Source: Anarhynchus alexandrinus (taxonomy: Eukaryota > Chordata > Aves > Charadriiformes > Charadriidae). Taken from it: a stretch of 64,000 nt of DNA. The stretch spans positions 622,128 through 686,127 of the forward strand of contig VUYV01000324.1 of NCBI GenBank assembly GCA_008711295.1, in the 5' to 3' direction. Each line of letters opens with the position of its first letter. The first letter of the stretch is position 1. Positions 60,650 to 64,000 of this stretch are shown here, piece after piece. The notes beneath the pieces were generated by a model. That model did not search any database. It had not been told where the DNA came from and saw nothing but the letters and a program-made list of their open reading frames with translations. The position numbers and the translations under genes were made by a program.

Positions 60650-63649
60650 TTTGTATTTTTTCTTTATTAATGTTAAGGTCTTAAGCTTTTGATCATAGAC
60701 AACAATTTGTAAAATAGGTACCTTATTTAATATAATCCTTCTTGGGTTTCTCTCTTTTTAAAATACACTTATATTTGCTTTGAAAGTAGATCATTAATAC
60801 AATTAAACATTTCAATGGAAGCTGAAGATGTATAAAACAATCTTTAGATTTTCTCAAATTTTTAGCATTTGCTCCTATAAAAGTATAAAACATTAATAGG
60901 TTATTTATTTCAATGTATTTCTATTTGTAATTTTTATGGTTCTATAGTGATCTATATAATTCTGTTTCAAATCTTTTTTTTAATTCAAATTTTCAAATGT
61001 CTTTCATATTGATCTGTAAGATCTATATAATTAGAAAATTAGTATTATTATTTCTGTATTGTAAACTAGTTGATATACACAAAGAAAATTGTGATTGGTT
61101 TGTATATATTTTAAGTTATAGATTGGCTAATATCATCCTGTTTCTGGTTACAGATTTCAAAATCCAGCACTGGGTTACACAATCCTAACTAATGAAAAAC
61201 TCAGTTAAGCAAGGAACATTTTATGCCTAGTAGGTAGTTTGAAACATGAGATCTGGCTGTTCTCCAAATTATCACCATATTCACCATTTCCTCTTTGCAA
61301 AATAACTGGTGGTCTCCTTACTATATTGTCTAATGTTGCTTCTTACTTTTGTCATTTGGACTTAGGTATGGTTTGTAATAGGCAGAACCAGCCCAATTCA
61401 ATTAAAGGATTTTTAATGATTAAAATAGTCCAAATATTTTGTTGGGTTTATCCTTTTTCTTTTATCCAGGTGAAAGAAAATAATTCTGTCATATTATCTA
61501 AAAAATCTAATACATGTTAAGTAACTTATGGTGGGTAAAGTGGAATTCTTACCTTTTGACCTCCTCAAAAGTAGGTAAAATTCATTAATGCTATTTTATA
61601 CATACAGAGATTATGACACAAAGTGAAGTGACTCATATAGAAATGCACTCTAAAAATAGAATTCACACTCCCACTCCTACTTACTGTATCACAGGGGACT
61701 TGCACTAAATAATGTCAAAATATCCAGTCAGCAGGACTGTTTTAAGATGATTTAAATGGTAATGATAAATATATTTAAATTATGATGAGCAGCTAACTTT
61801 TAAATCAAAAGTCAGACCACTGAAAACAACAGAAACAAAGTGCAGGGATGTTTTGCTGTTCACACATCACAGGAAGGACACAAGACCCTCTAAAACCAAT
61901 GAACATTTTATTTTCACATTGGCTTCAGTGCTACCAAAATTATGGAATGTGCTAAAATATGGAATTATGGTGAAATGACTGAGGTAAAGACTTTCTGAGT
62001 TTTTGTTAGGACATGGTTTTGCATTGATAAAGTGAGTACTGACACAGCAACCTAACAGCTGATGTTCCTCTCCCATGTATCCTTTTTATTGTATTCTCTC
62101 ATTACGGAGGGTTTGCACTTGGGTTATATCAGGATCAGTACTACCCAAGCACAGTTTTCTGACCTCTAATTATCTTCTCCATCTTTCTGCTGTTACTGAT
62201 TTTTCTTATGTGTATATTAGAAGTGTTTTGCTCAACTTAGCTTTTGAAAGCTCAAATATAACATGTGTGCCACCTGTTCAGATAGGCTATTTTACAGTCT
62301 GAAAGAGTGCCCTGTCTTCTGGGATGTTTCCTTATAGTCAGTATACTCTTTCCTTTGCTCAAGATTATCCAGCTTAACCCTAAATAATCTCTTCTCTTTT
62401 CCACTGTCATGTTCATACCCTTCAATTATACACCAGTCTCACTTCATTGATTACTGAGGTTTCATAGCGCAGGTGTTGTGATATAGTAAAATTGACCCCT
62501 ATTCTGAAAATACTCTCTGAATAATAAGTAACTCCAAGGCACAATAAAAATATCAATGGATTATTTCTTACAACACGTTTGGAGGTTGGTAAATAAATAT
62601 TATCATTGTTACTTTACCAAAAGAAAAGCTAAGACAGCGAGGGTCAGATATTTGTTGAGTTCATCGAACAGAATTATTCATAACTTTGGATGGTGTGAAC
62701 AAGACCAGAATCTGGCCCCAGGATCTTCAGTTACTGGCTCAAAGCAGTCAGTGGCATAGACAAGTTGAGAATACTTATTCTGCAGCTAATTCACAGTCCA
62801 TTTCATCATGCTGTCTCCAAAATTACTCACCAGCAAGAAGGCAATTTTAAAAGAGTGAGAAGAAGTGGAAAAGAGAGACACCAACAACCAGTGTTGCTTT
62901 ATCTTTGCAAAAACTGCCTCTATCGGAACACATATGGACCCCTCCAAAAAAATCTGAGATTTCTAAAATTGAGCATGTGGAGGGGTTTTGATTATTTATT
63001 TGTTTTCCTTTTTTGTTCTTATATATTCTCATTGCATTATGGAAAGTATAGCAAATGTAATTTAAATGATCTTTGGTTAGTCTGAAATATTTTTATAAAC
63101 TGACTCAAAGCAAGAGATTAAGTAGCATGCGTAGAGCTACATAATCTGTTTATTTGCTTTTATTGTATTTTTGATCAAGGCTTTGAGGTCCAGAAATTCT
63201 TCCTTGAAGAACAATTAGGTAGCTAGATGTGGCAATTCAATGAAGACTAAAATTTTGCAGATAGACAGTGTCAGGAGAGGACATTGAATTCAAGAATCTC
63301 CAGATTACTCTTCTCAAAGCAGAATGGAATTATTTGTTTGTCTGCAAACTATGAAGTTTCTGTACAATACTGTGGCATTTTAGCACTTCATAAAACTAAT
63401 TTGTAGTTCCTAAAAATGAAAGTTTATGTGCAGAGAGGTATTGAGGTAAAGCAGAAGAGGAGGAATTAAAATAAGTGTGATCTTAACATATTACCAGTAT
63501 TTTTCTTTGCAATAGTCTTGCTACTGTTAGTATCTGCAGATCCTAACAAATTGTGTTACATTAATGTGTTACACTTGTAAAGCAGGAGACCAAAATATGT
63601 AGAGCATTGTTATATTTTCTGTCTGGATTGAAACCATCTACTTGGAAAT
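60650..63649. other. Non-genic AT-rich stretch
   Basis: No gene recognised. Two patches (about 61,606-61,680 and 62,602-62,720) resemble the 3' half of MIR/L2-type old repeats but too weakly to annotate as such. Open frames are at most 106 codons. Confidence 0.55.
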
Positions 63650-63724
63650 TGTCAAGGTTTAGGCTGGACAGGCCACTGAAAAGAACAACAGCTGCTCTTC
63701 CCCACCTCTTTCTCCAAGCAGAAA
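63650..63724 (-). mobile_element. 3' end of an ERVL-like LTR, interrupted
   Basis: Begins TGTCAAGGTTTAGGCTGGAC, which matches the minus-strand orientation of the LTR family at 30,817-31,561 and 37,580-38,320 (their 3' end, reverse-complemented: TGTCATGGTTTAGGCTGGAC in the latter). The match continues through CCACTGAAAAGAACAACAGCTGCTC and CCACCTCTTTCTCCA, then breaks at a CR1. The LTR wording seems to resume near 63,980 with AAAGGAAGGGAGA at the window edge. Confidence 0.7.
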
Positions 63725-63979
63725 ATCACAGAATCACAGAATGGTCAGGGTTGGAAGGGACCTCTGGAGATCATCTAGTCCAACCCCACTGCCAGAGCAG
63801 GGTCACCTACAGCAGGGTGCACAGGACAGCATCCAGAACGGGTTTTGAATGTCTCCAGAGTGGGAGACTCCACAACCTCTCTGGGCAGCCTGTGCCAGTG
63901 CTCTGCCACCCTCAAAGTAAACAAGTTCCTCCTCATGTTTAGATGGAACTTCCTATGTTCAAGTTTGTGACCGTTACCT
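63725..63979 (-). mobile_element. CR1 LINE, 3' fragment inserted in the LTR
   Basis: Minus-strand CR1 of about 255 bases with two ATTCTGTG-type octamers at its left end. It holds the 3' untranslated region (GGTTGGAAGGGACCTCTGGA on the plus strand, GTCCAACCCCACTGCC) and the last codons of ORF2, and stops near 63,979 in the block that normally reads GCCCGTTGCC. LTR-like sequence appears on both sides, so this CR1 seems to have inserted into an older LTR. The right junction is approximate. Confidence 0.88.
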
Positions 63980-64000
63980 CTTTTACTAAAGGAAGGGAGA
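63980..64000 (-). mobile_element. Probable continuation of the interrupted LTR
   Basis: The last 21 bases (A/G-rich, ending GGAAGGGAGA) match the purine-rich block that follows the CTCTTTCTCCA region in the sister LTRs. The window ends here, so the call rests on a short match. Confidence 0.4.

Noticed and set aside
59845..60684. Two very long open frames of mostly unknown residues
   Set aside because: They are the 705-base assembly gap read as protein.
1..64000. CRISPR arrays, operons, tRNA or rRNA genes
   Set aside because: The window is vertebrate DNA; no regularly spaced identical repeats, cloverleaf gene or rRNA block was seen.

Overview
The window reads as AT-rich, non-coding DNA from a bird. 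The evidence is at least twelve CR1 LINE copies whose 3' ends carry the typical octamer (ATTCTATG and the variants ATTCTGTG and ATTCCGTG), plus several solo long terminal repeats (LTRs) of avian endogenous-retrovirus type, three of them flanked by 5-bp target-site duplications (one perfect, others with one mismatch). I recognise no host protein-coding exon, tRNA, rRNA or other RNA gene. The sequence could be intergenic or lie inside a very long intron; the window alone cannot decide. I cannot resolve the bird order.

Layout. Positions 1-24.4 kb are mostly single-copy AT-rich DNA with four CR1 fragments (5.8, 15.1-16.3, 19.1 and 23.5 kb). From 24.4 to 31.6 kb there are an unclassified GC-richer repeat (24.4-24.9 kb), an old LTR (about 26.6-27.2 kb), a 1.15-kb CR1 (28.5-29.6 kb) and a solo LTR on the minus strand (30.8-31.6 kb). 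From 31.6 to 37.6 kb the sequence is mainly unique, with a very old, heavily decayed CR1 of a deeper amniote lineage (35.8-36.5 kb). A second LTR of the 30.8-kb family follows on the plus strand (37.6-38.3 kb). Positions 38.7-49.6 kb are dense in transposons: four CR1 copies, one of about 1.85 kb and another of about 1.5 kb, and two further LTRs of different families. From 49.6 kb to the end the sequence is again mostly unique, with CR1 fragments at 51.9, 55.6 and 63.7 kb, a 705-base assembly gap (59,945-60,649) and an LTR at the right edge that appears interrupted by a CR1.

No gene here works with another. Every recognisable protein is a broken piece of CR1 ORF2 (reverse transcriptase and the C-terminal region), and every long copy shows frameshifts; I found no copy that looks able to move. 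By my coordinates CR1 covers about 9.7 kb (about 15%) and LTRs about 4 kb. I found no evidence for a new functional system. The more interesting points are structural: an inverted pair of same-family solo LTRs with their own duplications, the old CR1 relic, an 11-bp direct repeat around a short foreign-looking insert, overlapping hairpins at 34.4 kb, and a 48-bp-periodic LTR whose antisense strand is open for 187 codons.
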